Assembly (NCBI RefSeq): GCF_900115745.1
Contig: NZ_FOXP01000009.1
Coordinates: forward strand, 62,001-126,000
Origin: Sphingomonas rubra
GTDB taxonomy: Bacteria; Pseudomonadota; Alphaproteobacteria; Sphingomonadales; Sphingomonadaceae
Length of the DNA stretch: 64,000 bases
Reading direction: 5' to 3'
Position 1 is the stretch's first letter, and every line of letters begins with the position of its first letter. Made by a program: the position numbers and the translations under genes. Shown here in pieces: positions 23,148 to 33,079 of the stretch. Under the pieces are notes generated by a model, which saw only the letters and a list, made by a program, of their open reading frames with translations, was not told where the DNA came from and ran no database searches.

Positions 23148-24374
23148 ATGGTGGACCATTACGATATCCTGATCGTCGGTGCCGGGCACGGCGGGGCGCA
23201 AGCCGCCATCGCGCTGCGCCAGCGCGGTTTCGCGGGAACGCTGGCGCTGCTCGGCAACGAGCCCTCGCTCCCCTACGAACGGCCGCCCCTATCGAAGGAT
23301 TACCTGTCGGGCGCCAAGCCGTTCGAGCGGCTGCTCCTGCGCCCGCCCGCCTTCTGGAACGATCGCGCGGTGACGCTGCTTCCCGGCCGCACCGTCGTCG
23401 CGGTCGACGCGCCCGCCCGCACCGTCGCCACCGCCGACGGTGCCGTGATCGGCTACGGCGAGCTGATCTGGGCTACCGGCGGCAGACCGCGCTCGCTCGC
23501 CTGCGCCGGCCACGACCTGGGCGGCGTCCACGCGATCCGCAGCCGCGCCGACGTCGACCGCCTGATCGCCGAACTGCCCGCCGTCACCCGCGTCGTCGTC
23601 ATCGGCGGCGGCTATATCGGCCTGGAGGCGGCCGCCGTGCTGCGGAAACTGGACAAGCAGGTGACGCTGCTCGAAGCCGCTCCCCGCGTCCTCGCCCGCG
23701 TCGCTGCCGAGCCACTGTCGCGCTTCTACGAGGCCGAGCACCGCGCCCGCGGCGTCGATCTGCGCCTGAATGCCGCGGTCACCTGCATCGAGGAGCACGA
23801 CGGCCGCGCCTGCGGCGTCCGGCTCGCCGACGATACCGTGCTCGCCTGCGACGCGGTGATCGTCGGCATCGGCATCGTTCCCGCGGTCGAGCCGCTGCTC
23901 GCCGCAGGGGCCGAGGGCGCGGCGGGCGGTGTCGCGGTGGACGCGTACTGCCGTACCGGCCTGGCGCACGTGTCGGCGATCGGTGACGCCGCCGCGCACG
24001 CCAACGCCTATGCCGATGGCGCCGTGGTGCGCGTCGAGTCGGTCGGGAACGCCAACGATCAGGCCGCCATCGTCGCCCGCGCGCTGACCGGTACCCCCGA
24101 ACCATACCGGGCACTGCCCTGGTTCTGGTCCGACCAGTATGATCTGAAGCTCCAGACGGTCGGCCTGTCGCGGCCGGGCGACACCACCGTGCTGCGCGGC
24201 GACCCCGCCGACCGCCGCTTCTCGCTGGTCTATCTGCGCGCCGGCCGCGTCGCCGCGCTCGACTGCGTCAACACCGTCCGTGACTACGCGCAGGGTCGCG
24301 CGCTGGTGGAGCGTGGCGCCGTTATCGATCCAGCCCGCCTCGCCGACCCGTCGGTGCCGCTCAAGGAACTCTGA
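23148..24374 (+). CDS. FAD-dependent NAD(P)H:ferredoxin reductase
   Basis: A 408-residue two-dinucleotide-domain flavoprotein of the rhodocoxin/putidaredoxin reductase type, which passes electrons from NAD(P)H to a [2Fe-2S] ferredoxin. The FAD-binding GAGHGG is at 11-16, PYERPPLSK follows at 42-50, and the NAD-binding GGGYIGLE is at 153-160. The third FAD patch is VSAIGDAAAH, and the C-terminal part has the WFWSDQYDLKLQTVG segment typical of this subfamily. No ferredoxin or cytochrome P450 gene is adjacent, so the partner is unknown. Confidence 0.9.
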   Translation: MVDHYDILIVGAGHGGAQAAIALRQRGFAGTLALLGNEPSLPYERPPLSKDYLSGAKPFERLLLRPPAFWNDRAVTLLPGRTVVAVDAPARTVATADGAVIGYGELIWATGGRPRSLACAGHDLGGVHAIRSRADVDRLIAELPAVTRVVVIGGGYIGLEAAAVLRKLDKQVTLLEAAPRVLARVAAEPLSRFYEAEHRARGVDLRLNAAVTCIEEHDGRACGVRLADDTVLACDAVIVGIGIVPAVEPLLAAGAEGAAGGVAVDAYCRTGLAHVSAIGDAAAHANAYADGAVVRVESVGNANDQAAIVARALTGTPEPYRALPWFWSDQYDLKLQTVGLSRPGDTTVLRGDPADRRFSLVYLRAGRVAALDCVNTVRDYAQGRALVERGAVIDPARLADPSVPLKEL

Positions 24375-24399
24375 ACCGGCTTGCAACCGCATTGCGGAG

Positions 24400-24421
24400 G
24401 TGTATTGTATCAACAATACAC
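24400..24421 (+). promoter_or_regulatory. Palindromic operator before the DUF2807 pair
   Basis: GTGTATTGT (24400-24408) and ACAATACAC (24413-24421) form a perfect 9-bp inverted repeat with a 4-base spacer, only a few bases before the Shine-Dalgarno AAAGGAGGA. It stands out as AT-rich in GC-rich surroundings. A weak promoter can be drawn with TTGCAA at 24381 and TATTGT at 24403, which would overlap the palindrome. It is probably a repressor site; which regulator binds is unknown. Confidence 0.6.
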
Positions 24422-24434
24422 AAAGGAGGAACCG

Positions 24435-25178
24435 ATGCTTCGTCTCGCCGCACTCGCCGCCGCGCTGGTCACCGTCGCGCTTCCCGTCGCCGCCTGCTCG
24501 ATGTCGTGGAGCGACGACGACGACGGACAGGAGTCCGCCGCGACCTCGGGAGACGGCGGCACCCGCCGCTACGCCATCCGTGATTTCGACGCGATCGCGC
24601 TCGCGGGCTCCGGCGATGTGAACGTGCGCGTCGGTGGCGACTGGTCGGTCACCGCGACCGGCACGCCCGCCGCGCTCGACAAGCTGGCGATCACCCGCGA
24701 CGGCGACACGCTGAAGCTCGGCCGCAAGCGCGGCATCCAGTGGACCGGCACGGACAAAGTCCGCTTCGCCGTCACCATGCCGCGCATCACCGGCGCCAGC
24801 ATCGGCGGCGCCGGCTCGATCGTCGTCGACCGCGTCGCCGGCGGCGATTTCGAGGGCAATATCGGCGGCTCGGGCAAGCTCGATATCCGCGGTCTCCAGG
24901 TCAACAAGACGGAATTCTCCATCGGCGGTTCGGGCAACGTCCTCGCCGCCGGCCGTACCCGCTCGCTGGAGATCAACATCGGCGGCTCGGGCGACGTGCG
25001 TGCCCAATCGCTGTCGTCGGAGACCGCCGACATCACCATCGCCGGTGCCGGCAACGTCGACGCCACCGCCAGCGCCCATGCCGACATCACCATCCTCGGC
25101 TCGGGCAACGTCAACGTCGGCGGCGGCGCGAAATGCTCCACCACCAAGATGGGCGCCGGCAGGGTCCGCTGCGGCTGA
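24435..25178 (+). CDS. DUF2807 (head GIN domain) lipoprotein
   Basis: A 247-residue exported protein. The signal peptide ends in a lipobox (LPVAAC, Cys21), then comes a short acidic linker (SDDDDGQES) and a beta-helical DUF2807 domain. The repeats are visible as turns of the form GSGNV/GSGDV (IGGSGKLD, IGGSGNVLA, IGGSGDVRA, ILGSGNVNVGG), each turn about 20 residues. Function of this family is unknown; it is an envelope protein. The ATG at 24435 is preceded by AAAGGAGGA. A second DUF2807 gene follows 36 bases later, and both sit behind one palindromic operator. Confidence 0.87.
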   Translation: MLRLAALAAALVTVALPVAACSMSWSDDDDGQESAATSGDGGTRRYAIRDFDAIALAGSGDVNVRVGGDWSVTATGTPAALDKLAITRDGDTLKLGRKRGIQWTGTDKVRFAVTMPRITGASIGGAGSIVVDRVAGGDFEGNIGGSGKLDIRGLQVNKTEFSIGGSGNVLAAGRTRSLEINIGGSGDVRAQSLSSETADITIAGAGNVDATASAHADITILGSGNVNVGGGAKCSTTKMGAGRVRCG

Positions 25179-25214
25179 CTTGCGCGCGGCCGGCGGCTGG
25201 GCGAGGGTAGGGGC

Positions 25215-25916
25215 GTGATCCGCGCGCTCCTCCTCCCGCTCCTGTTCGCCGGCGCAGCCGCCCCGGCCGCCGAACGCACCGTCGGCACCGGCAGCTTCCA
25301 GCGCCTGCGCGTCGAGGGACCGTTCGACGTGCGCGTCGCCGCCGGCTCGCCTGCTGCGCGCCTGTCGGGTCCGCGCGACGCGATCGAGGCGGTGGACCTG
25401 CGCAACGAGGGCGGCACGATGATCGTGCGCGCCGGAACCGGCGCCTGGGGCGAGCGGCGCGACGCGCGCGGCGGCAGCGACGGCCCGGTCGTGGTGACGC
25501 TGTCGACGCCGGTCCTCGCCGCCGCGTCCTCCGCCGGCGGTGCCACCATCGCCGTCGCGGCGATGCGCGGCGACCGGATCGACCTGCTGGTCAGCGGCGC
25601 GGGCACGATGAAGGTCGACGCGGCGACCGCCGGCGACCTCAACGCGACGGTGGTCGGCGCAGGCACGATCGCGGTGGCCGGCCGCACGGCGCGCGCGCGC
25701 CTGGTCGCCACCGGTCCCGGCGCGATCGACGCCGGCGCGCTGGACGCGGGCGACGCGACGATCCGGCTGGACGGCGTCGGCGCCATCCGCGCGCGCGTCC
25801 GCTACACCGCGCAGGCGGCCAACGCCGGGCTCGGCACGATCGACGTCGCCGGTCCCGCCACCTGCGTCGTCCGCGGCCCGGCCGCCGGCCCGATCCGCTG
25901 CCAGGGACCGCGCTGA
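25215..25916 (+). CDS. DUF2807 (head GIN domain) secreted protein
   Basis: A 233-residue paralogue of the preceding gene product, with an ordinary signal peptide (cleavage near PAAER, about residue 19) instead of a lipobox. The family core is recognisable: a start FQRLRVEGPFDVRV, then successive beta turns (VSGAGTMKVD, VVGAGTIAVAG, GPGAIDAG, GVGAIRAR). It begins with GTG at 25215. The two proteins probably sit in the same compartment, one lipid-anchored and one soluble. Role unknown. Confidence 0.82.
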   Translation: MIRALLLPLLFAGAAAPAAERTVGTGSFQRLRVEGPFDVRVAAGSPAARLSGPRDAIEAVDLRNEGGTMIVRAGTGAWGERRDARGGSDGPVVVTLSTPVLAAASSAGGATIAVAAMRGDRIDLLVSGAGTMKVDAATAGDLNATVVGAGTIAVAGRTARARLVATGPGAIDAGALDAGDATIRLDGVGAIRARVRYTAQAANAGLGTIDVAGPATCVVRGPAAGPIRCQGPR

Positions 25917-25967
25917 GCAGTCGATTGCCCGTCGCCCCCGCGCCCGCGATCCTGTAGACGCGGTCGC

Positions 25968-26771
25968 GTGATCCTCGCCATCGTCCTCTCCGCCGTCGCC
26001 ATGACGCTGATCGTCGGCCTGCGCTATCTCGCCACCTCCGGTGCGTTCGCGGGCCTGACGCGATGGCGGCATCCGGGCCTCTATCAAGGGCTCGACCCGC
26101 AGATGCGGCGCGAGATCTGGTGGAGCCTGGCATCCGCCGGCATCTACGGCGTGCCCGCCGGGATCGTCGCCTGGGGCTGGCGCACGCACGGCTGGACCAG
26201 GGTCTATACGGACGTCCACGCCTATCCATTGTGGATGCTGCCCGTATCCGTGCTCGCCTTTCTCCTCCTCCACGATGCCTGGTTCTACTGGACGCACCGC
26301 TGGATGCACCGGCCGGAGCCGTTCCGGGTCGCCCACGCGCTCCACCATGCCAGCCGCCCGCCCACCGCCTGGGCGGCGATGGCGTTCCACCCGATCGAGG
26401 CGCTGACCGGCGCTGTGGTAATTCCGCTACTGGTGTTCGTCATTCCGATCCACGTCGGCGCGCTCGGCTTGGTGCTGACCATCATGACCGTTATGGGTGT
26501 GACCAATCACATGGGCTGGGAGATTTTCCCGCGGTTCCTGTGGAGCGGCCCGCTGGGCGACTGGTTGATTACCGCCAGCCACCATCAGCGCCATCACGAG
26601 CGGTACGGGTGTAACTATGGCTTGTATTTCCGCCACTGGGACCGCCTGTGCGGCACCGACCAAGGCATCGGCGACTTCGCGCGGGACCATGCGCGGGCCG
26701 CGGCTCGCGCTCGCCGCGTTGGCGGCGGCGATGCCGCTGATCGGGGGCGCGGCACCGGTCGCCCGGCTTGA
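25968..26771 (+). CDS. Sterol desaturase / fatty acid hydroxylase superfamily protein
   Basis: A 267-residue integral membrane di-iron enzyme. The histidine boxes are intact: H102-D-A-W-F-Y-W-T-H110-R-W-M-H114, H123-A-L-H126-H127, and H205-H-Q-R-H-H210, with further histidines at H141 and H181. Such enzymes hydroxylate or desaturate lipids, sterols, hopanoids or carotenoids at the membrane; the substrate cannot be assigned. It begins with GTG at 25968. The last 30 or so residues (rich in Arg/Ala/Gly) overlap the start of the next gene in another frame and look like an unselected extension. Confidence 0.85.
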   Translation: MILAIVLSAVAMTLIVGLRYLATSGAFAGLTRWRHPGLYQGLDPQMRREIWWSLASAGIYGVPAGIVAWGWRTHGWTRVYTDVHAYPLWMLPVSVLAFLLLHDAWFYWTHRWMHRPEPFRVAHALHHASRPPTAWAAMAFHPIEALTGAVVIPLLVFVIPIHVGALGLVLTIMTVMGVTNHMGWEIFPRFLWSGPLGDWLITASHHQRHHERYGCNYGLYFRHWDRLCGTDQGIGDFARDHARAAARARRVGGGDAADRGRGTGRPA

Positions 26772-27138
26772 CGTCGCGCTGGACCAGGTCCGCTCGACCC
26801 GTGGGCTGCTGCGCGTCTGCCTGACCGCCGATCCGGCCAACTTCCCGTCCTGCGTCGACGATGCCGACGCGGCGGTCCGCTCCGTTCCGGCCGGGCAGCG
26901 GCTGGTGTCGTTCACCGGCCTGCCGCGCGGCACCTACGCGGTGGCGGTGATCCACGACGAGAACGGCAACCAGCGGCTCGACACCTTTGCCGGCATCCCG
27001 CGCGAAGGGTTCGGCTTCTCGCGCAATCCGGCGCTCGGCTTCGGCCCGCCGCACTTCACTGCCGCCCGGTTCACGCTCGGTGCCGGCGGCGCGGGTGATG
27101 CCGAACGGCAACAGGTTCGGATGCGTTACATCCTCTGA
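26689..27138 (+). CDS. DUF2141 exported protein
   Basis: A 149-residue protein with a signal peptide (MRGPRLALAALAAAMPLIGGAA) followed by a DUF2141 domain. Visible family patches are LRVCLTADPANFPSC with the paired cysteines, LPRGTYAVAVIHDENGNQRLDT and FGPPHFTAARF. The function is unknown; the domain resembles a small beta-sandwich in the periplasm. The ATG at 26689 lies 83 bases inside the 3' end of the desaturase-like gene, so the two are tightly coupled. Followed by the MipA/OmpV gene. Confidence 0.85.
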   Translation: MRGPRLALAALAAAMPLIGGAAPVARLDVALDQVRSTRGLLRVCLTADPANFPSCVDDADAAVRSVPAGQRLVSFTGLPRGTYAVAVIHDENGNQRLDTFAGIPREGFGFSRNPALGFGPPHFTAARFTLGAGGAGDAERQQVRMRYIL

Positions 27139-27208
27139 CGGGAAGCCGCAGGACACAAAGCACGGGAGCCGCGTTGCCAGCGCAACTATCCTCCCGGAGC
27201 ATCCCGCC

Positions 27209-28081
27209 TTGCGCCTCTTTCCCGTTCGGACCCTCTCGGTCTCCCTGCTGGCCCTGGCCGCCGTCCCCGCCGCCGCGCAGGATGCGCCCGCCGGCCTGCC
27301 GCCCACGCCGCCGCCGGGCACCATCGCCGCCGACACCTACACCATCGGCGTCGGCGCGGTGACGCTGCCCAGCTACGAAGGGTCGGACAACAACAACATC
27401 CTGCCCGCGCCCGGCGCGCTGATCTCGCACGACGGCTACTTCCTGACCGTGCTCGGCACCCGCGCCTCGCTCGACCTGATCCGCAACGAGGCAGGGCCGG
27501 TGTGGGACATCCAGGCCGGGCCGATCGCCGTCCTCAACCTCGACCGTACCCGCCGCAGCACCATCGACGATGCCCGCGTCGAGGCGCTCGGCGACCGCAA
27601 TGCGGCGATCGAGCTCGGTGGCTTCGTCGGCATCGGCAAGACCGGCGTCCTCACCAGCGACTACGACCAGTTCAACGTCACCCTGTCGTACCGCTACGAC
27701 GTCGCCAACGCGCACGAGAGCGGCATCTGGCAGCCCTCGGTCAGCTATTTCACGCCGCTCAGCACCAAATCGGCGATCGGCCTGTTCGCCACCGCCGAGC
27801 ATGTCGGCGACCGTTACGCCCGCTATTATTTCAGCGTCCCGGTCGCCGGCGCCGTCGCCAGCGGCCTGCCGACCTTCAACGCGGATGGCGGTTGGAAGAA
27901 CTTTCAGCTCGGCGCGATCGGCACTTACGCGCTGACCGGAGACCTGCTGCACGGCTGGAAGATCGTCGCCGGCGGCACCTACAGCCGGCTCCAGAACGAC
28001 TTCAAGGACAGCCCGGTGGTGTCGATCGCCGGCGACCGCGATCAATGGCTCGGCACGGTCGGCATCGCCTACACTTTCTGA
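27209..28081 (+). CDS. MipA/OmpV-family outer-membrane protein
   Basis: About 290 residues: a signal peptide (LFPVRTLSVSLLALAAVPAAAQ) and then alternating hydrophobic strands ending IAYTF, the aromatic terminus needed for beta-barrel insertion. Family patches include YTIGVGAVTLPSYEGSDNNN near the N-terminus and PSVSYFTPLSTKSAIGLF. MipA/OmpV proteins are outer-membrane barrels linked to murein-synthesising complexes or to passive uptake. No ATG or GTG fits the signal peptide; the best start is TTG at 27209, ten bases after GGAG. It closes the envelope gene group that began at 24435. Confidence 0.83.
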   Translation: MRLFPVRTLSVSLLALAAVPAAAQDAPAGLPPTPPPGTIAADTYTIGVGAVTLPSYEGSDNNNILPAPGALISHDGYFLTVLGTRASLDLIRNEAGPVWDIQAGPIAVLNLDRTRRSTIDDARVEALGDRNAAIELGGFVGIGKTGVLTSDYDQFNVTLSYRYDVANAHESGIWQPSVSYFTPLSTKSAIGLFATAEHVGDRYARYYFSVPVAGAVASGLPTFNADGGWKNFQLGAIGTYALTGDLLHGWKIVAGGTYSRLQNDFKDSPVVSIAGDRDQWLGTVGIAYTF

Positions 28082-28252
28082 AAAGTTCCCTGAATTATCG
28101 ATGGCTTAGCAAAATAAATGATTAGATTGTCGAAATAAGGTCATCTAGCTTCATCGTCGTTGTCCTGTGTCCGTTTTCGCGGGCAAGGGACGGCGAAGCG
28201 ATGAAGCGCCGGCGGGTCTGCGGATCGTCGGTCCCAGACCAGGGGAAGATGA

Positions 28253-29227
28253 ATGACCGATAGCGGACAATTGATCGAGGCCATGGACGGTCGCGTCCGG
28301 CGCCGCGAGGAACGGCGCGAATTCTTCAGGGCGGCGATGGGCGCCGGCATGGTCGCGGTCGGCGGTGCCGTCGCGCTCGGCGCGGCCGGTCCGGCCAGCG
28401 CGCAGGCGGCGGTGACCGATCAGGACATCCTCAACCTGGCGCTCAATCTCGAATATCTCGAGGCGCAATTCTACTCCTTCGCCGCCACCGGCGCGGGCTT
28501 GCCGGAGGCGCAGCTGACCGGCACCGTAGGCACCCGCGGCCAGGTGACGGGCGGTCGCCAGGCCAATCTCACCGATCCCGCCGTGATCCAGTACGCGCGC
28601 GAAATCGCGTCTGACGAGAGGGCGCACGTCGCGGCGCTCCGCACCGCGCTCGGCGGTTCGGCGGTGGCGCAGCCGCAGATCGACATTTCGGTCGCCGTGT
28701 TCACCGCCGCGGCCCGCGCCGCCAACATCGACCTGTCGGCCAGCGGCGGCGTGTTCGACCCGTACGCCAACGACGACAATTTCCTGATCGGCGCCTACAT
28801 CTTCGAGGATGTCGGCGTCACCGCCTACAAGGGCGCATCGCCGCTGATCCAGGACGTCAACATCGTCGACGCGGCGGCCGGCATCCTGGCGGCCGAGGCG
28901 TTCCACGCCGGCATCATCCGCTCGGCGCTCTACCGCCGCGGTGTCCAGACGCCGGTCCTGCGCACCATCGCGGACCGCATCTCCGACGCGCGCGACAGCC
29001 TGGATGGGCCGAGCGACCTCGATCAGGGAATTTCGCCCACCGGCACCGGCAATGCCGCGGTCGCCAACCTCGTTCCCGCCGACCAGAACGCTATCGTGTT
29101 CAGCCGCACGCCGGAGCAGGTCCACAACATCGTCTACCTCACCCGCAATCAGGTGACCGCAGGCGGCTTCTTCCCCGCCGGCACCAACAACAACAACGCC
29201 GCGCTTCGTCGCTCCGGCGCGAACTGA
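28253..29227 (+). CDS. Tat-exported ferritin-like protein A (first copy)
   Basis: A 324-residue protein with a long N-region, a twin-arginine motif (R21-R-E-F-F) and a hydrophobic stretch ending GPASAQ, so it should leave the cytoplasm folded. The mature part has ferritin-like helices with candidate di-metal ligands E70 (NLEYLEAQFY), E122/H125 (SDERAHV), E185 (FEDVGVTAYKG) and E215/H218 (AAEAFHAG). The layout is that of bacterial homologues of plant desiccation-related protein PCC13-62. Function is unproven. It is followed 11 bases later by a paralogue, and a second such pair is at 61801-63847. Confidence 0.87.
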   Translation: MTDSGQLIEAMDGRVRRREERREFFRAAMGAGMVAVGGAVALGAAGPASAQAAVTDQDILNLALNLEYLEAQFYSFAATGAGLPEAQLTGTVGTRGQVTGGRQANLTDPAVIQYAREIASDERAHVAALRTALGGSAVAQPQIDISVAVFTAAARAANIDLSASGGVFDPYANDDNFLIGAYIFEDVGVTAYKGASPLIQDVNIVDAAAGILAAEAFHAGIIRSALYRRGVQTPVLRTIADRISDARDSLDGPSDLDQGISPTGTGNAAVANLVPADQNAIVFSRTPEQVHNIVYLTRNQVTAGGFFPAGTNNNNAALRRSGAN

Positions 29228-29238
29228 GGAGGGACACC

Positions 29239-30300
29239 ATGACCAAGCAAGTCGAATTCCTCGACCTGATGGAGCGCGCCGAGCAGCAGCGTTCCGCCCG
29301 TCGCAACTTCATCCGCCTGTGCGGCGGCGCCGCCGCGATGACCGGCGGTCTCGCCCTGCTGTCCGGCTGCGACGACGACGATGACAATGATCCGGCGCCG
29401 ACGCCGTCGCCCACGCCGATCTCCAGCGCCGCGGCGCAGGATGTCGCGGTGCTCTCCTTCGCGCTCCAGCTCGAATATCTGGAGGGCAATTACTACTCCT
29501 ACGCCACCACCGGCAGCGGCATCGCGGCCGGGCTTCAGACCGGCGTCGGCACGCCGGGCGCGGTGATCCCCGGCAGCGGTGCGGGTGCGGCCCGCGCGGT
29601 GAACTTCACCGATCAGGTCGTGGCGCAGTTCGCCCGCGAGATCGCGGCGGACGAGATCGCGCACATCACCTTCCTGCGCAGCGCGCTCGGCTCGGCCGCG
29701 CCCGCCCAGCCGCTCATCAACCTGTCGGGCAGCGCCAGCGTCACCGCCGCGGGTGCGACCGTGCCCGGCGCCTTCACCGCCGCCGCCCGCGCGGCCGGCG
29801 TGATCGGGCCGAACGACATCTTCGACCCCTTCCTCAATGACGAGAACTTCCTGATCGGCTCCTACCTGCTGACCGATGTCGGCGTCTCCGCCTATCGCGG
29901 CTCGGCGCGGCTCATCAGCAACAAGACCTTTCTGGAGGCGGCGGCCGGCATCCTGTCGACCGAGGCCTATCACGACGGCGCGATCCGCTCCGAATTGTGG
30001 CGCCGCGGCCTAACGATCGGCGGCAACGTGCCGACGCTGGTCAACAACCTCAACATCTACCAGCGTATCCAGCGCATCTCCGACGCGCGTGACGGCCTCG
30101 ACGGGTCGACCGACACCGATCAGGGCATCGGCACCGCGACCGAGGCCAATCTGGTGCCGACCGATTCGGGCGGCCTGGTCCTCGGCCGTACCGCGCCGCA
30201 GGTCCTGAACGTCGTGTTCCAGAACCGTGCCGCGGTCACGTCGGGCGGGTTCTTCCCGGCCGGCATCAACGGAACTATCACGACCTCCGGCGCGAACTGA
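29239..30300 (+). CDS. Tat-exported ferritin-like lipoprotein B (first copy)
   Basis: A 353-residue paralogue of the preceding protein. It combines a twin-arginine motif (R21-R-N-F-I) with a lipobox (LLSGC44) followed by a run of aspartates and a Pro/Thr linker. The mature protein would be lipid-anchored with the ferritin-like domain held off the membrane. Helix signatures recur: LQLEYLEGNYYS (E82), REIAADEIAHITFLRS, the segment ending LLTDVGVSAYRG (Asp where protein A has Glu), and STEAYHDGAI. It is expressed with protein A behind its own AGGAGGGA ribosome site. Confidence 0.87.
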   Translation: MTKQVEFLDLMERAEQQRSARRNFIRLCGGAAAMTGGLALLSGCDDDDDNDPAPTPSPTPISSAAAQDVAVLSFALQLEYLEGNYYSYATTGSGIAAGLQTGVGTPGAVIPGSGAGAARAVNFTDQVVAQFAREIAADEIAHITFLRSALGSAAPAQPLINLSGSASVTAAGATVPGAFTAAARAAGVIGPNDIFDPFLNDENFLIGSYLLTDVGVSAYRGSARLISNKTFLEAAAGILSTEAYHDGAIRSELWRRGLTIGGNVPTLVNNLNIYQRIQRISDARDGLDGSTDTDQGIGTATEANLVPTDSGGLVLGRTAPQVLNVVFQNRAAVTSGGFFPAGINGTITTSGAN

Positions 30301-30308
30301 CCGGATCG

Positions 30309-30344
30309 AAGGAGGAGGGGCCGCGCCGGTCGCGGTCCCTCCTT
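30309..30344 (+). terminator. GC-rich hairpin after the first ferritin-like pair
   Basis: AAGGAGGAGGGGCCGCG (from 30309) pairs, with a bulge, with CGCGGTCCCTCCTT (30331-30344). It begins nine bases after the stop of ferritin-like gene B. No T-tract follows, so termination may be incomplete. Confidence 0.55.
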
Positions 30345-30350
30345 GCCGGC

Positions 30351-30400
30351 TCCAGAATATGATGACGTCAGCTTGACCCGGTACCAACGGGTCAAGTTGA
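30351..30400. repeat. Decayed member of the CTAG-ended repeat family
   Basis: Read on the minus strand, CGGGTCAAGCTGACGTCATC matches CGGGTTAAGCTGATGTCATC of the vapC/nupC element at 893-912. The outer CTAG has become CCAG here. A local hairpin CTTGACCCG / CGGGTCAAG with a short loop is intact. It sits between the convergent ferritin-like gene B and prfC. Confidence 0.55.
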
Positions 30401-30406
30401 TCTCCC

Positions 30407-31972
<1,566 letters not shown>

Positions 31973-31996
31973 GCGGATCTTTCCGGAGTGCGCGTT

Positions 31997-32064
31997 GCCC
32001 CGGCCCTGAGCCGGGGTCCCGCTCCGTTCGAGAAGCGGGACCCCGGATCAAGTCCAGGGTGACG
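31997..32064. repeat. Intergenic palindrome (CCCCGG variant)
   Basis: CCCCGGCCCTGAGCCGGGGT is followed by GTCCCGCTCC / AGAAGCGGGAC arms and ends AGTCCAGGGTGACGGG. It is a variant of the sphingomonad intergenic palindromes and lies just upstream of prfC, separating it from the epimerase-like gene. Confidence 0.6.
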
Positions 32065-32085
32065 GGATGGCGGCTATATAGGCGG

Positions 32086-32964
32086 TCAGGCGACCAGCGT
32101 CACGCTCATGCCGATCGTCTTGGTCTCGCCCGGCGCCACCGCGAACACGCCGGGCTTGTCGCGATACTCACCCGCGAAGCCCACCGGGTCGGCAAGGCCG
32201 TGCCAGGGCTCGACGCAGATGAAGGCGGCGCCGGGCTTGGTCCAGATGCCCAGCCGCGGCGTCTCCGGAAAGGCGATGCGCAGGTGCGGTCCGCCGTCGG
32301 CACCGTAGGCGACCGATCCCGAGGCGACCGGGTCCCAGACCAGCGCGTCGTGCTCGAACAGCGCGTCCGCCAACGCCAGGGTGCGGCCGTCCCGCAAAGG
32401 GCTGTCCCGCGTCTCCGCGGCGATCAGGCCATCGGCCGTGATCTCGGCGAGGCAAGCGGGCTCGTCGCGGTCGAAGACGATGCGGTGGTCGGCGCGCGCG
32501 GCGCCATAGGGAAGGGGCCAGGCGAAGGCGGGGTGGAAGCCGAACTGCGCGAGCAGCGGCACGTCCGCCGGGTTGACCAGGCGCGCCTCGATCGCGAGCG
32601 TCGCGGCGTCGAGCCGGAAGGCGATCTCCAGCCGGAAGGCGAACGGGTAATGGGCGCGCGTTCCGGCATCGTCGGCCAGCGCGAAGGTGACGTGGTCGTC
32701 GCCCTGCTCGACCACCGCGAAGCCGCGGTCGCGGGCGAAGCCGTGCTTGGGCATCGGGTAGTCGGTGCCGTCGACGCGGATCGTGCCGCCGCCCGTCATG
32801 CCGATGACCGGAAAGAGGATCGGCGCGTGGCGCGGCCAGAAGGCGGGGTCGGCGTCCGTCATCAACTCGGCGCCGGATGCGTCGCGAAGATGCGTGAGCT
32901 CGGCGCCGAGCGGGTTGATGGCGGCCGAGAGGTGCGTGTTGGCGATGTGGATGAGGTCGGTCAT
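32086..32964 (-). CDS. Aldose 1-epimerase family protein
   Basis: A 292-residue protein of the galactose-mutarotase fold, close to the LacX / YeaD-like (glucose-6-phosphate epimerase) branch. Recognisable parts are the early INPLGAELTHLRDASG, PILFPVIGMTGGG, the central QFGFHPAFAWPLP with the catalytic-type histidine, and ICVEPWHGLADP near the C-terminus with the second glutamate. It would interconvert alpha and beta anomers of a sugar; the sugar is not evident. The ATG at 32964 is preceded by GAGGAAGAAG; the bases further upstream belong to a repeat. Confidence 0.85.
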   Translation of the reverse strand: MTDLIHIANTHLSAAINPLGAELTHLRDASGAELMTDADPAFWPRHAPILFPVIGMTGGGTIRVDGTDYPMPKHGFARDRGFAVVEQGDDHVTFALADDAGTRAHYPFAFRLEIAFRLDAATLAIEARLVNPADVPLLAQFGFHPAFAWPLPYGAARADHRIVFDRDEPACLAEITADGLIAAETRDSPLRDGRTLALADALFEHDALVWDPVASGSVAYGADGGPHLRIAFPETPRLGIWTKPGAAFICVEPWHGLADPVGFAGEYRDKPGVFAVAPGETKTIGMSVTLVA

Positions 32965-32984
32965 ATGCTTCTTCCTCCGCTCTT

Positions 32985-33069
32985 CGTCATGCCGGGGTCG
33001 TTCCGGCATCCGGAGCCACGGGCGTTGACGGTGCTTGACCCTGGACGCCGGGACGAGCCCGGCGTGACG
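32985..33069. repeat. CGTCATGCC-type intergenic palindrome
   Basis: CGTCATGCCGGGGTCGTTCC at the left is answered by GGGACGAGCCCGGCGTGACG at the right. It fills the space between the pheT stop and the epimerase-like gene and probably ends the pheST transcript. Confidence 0.7.
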
Positions 33070-33079
33070 AAGGGGCGGT

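Noticed and set aside
28082..28252. EcfG-type (GGAAC...GTT) general stress promoter before the ferritin-like pair
   Set aside because: No GGAAC with a properly spaced GTT is visible here; the same search before the catalase gene and the second ferritin-like pair was also negative by eye.
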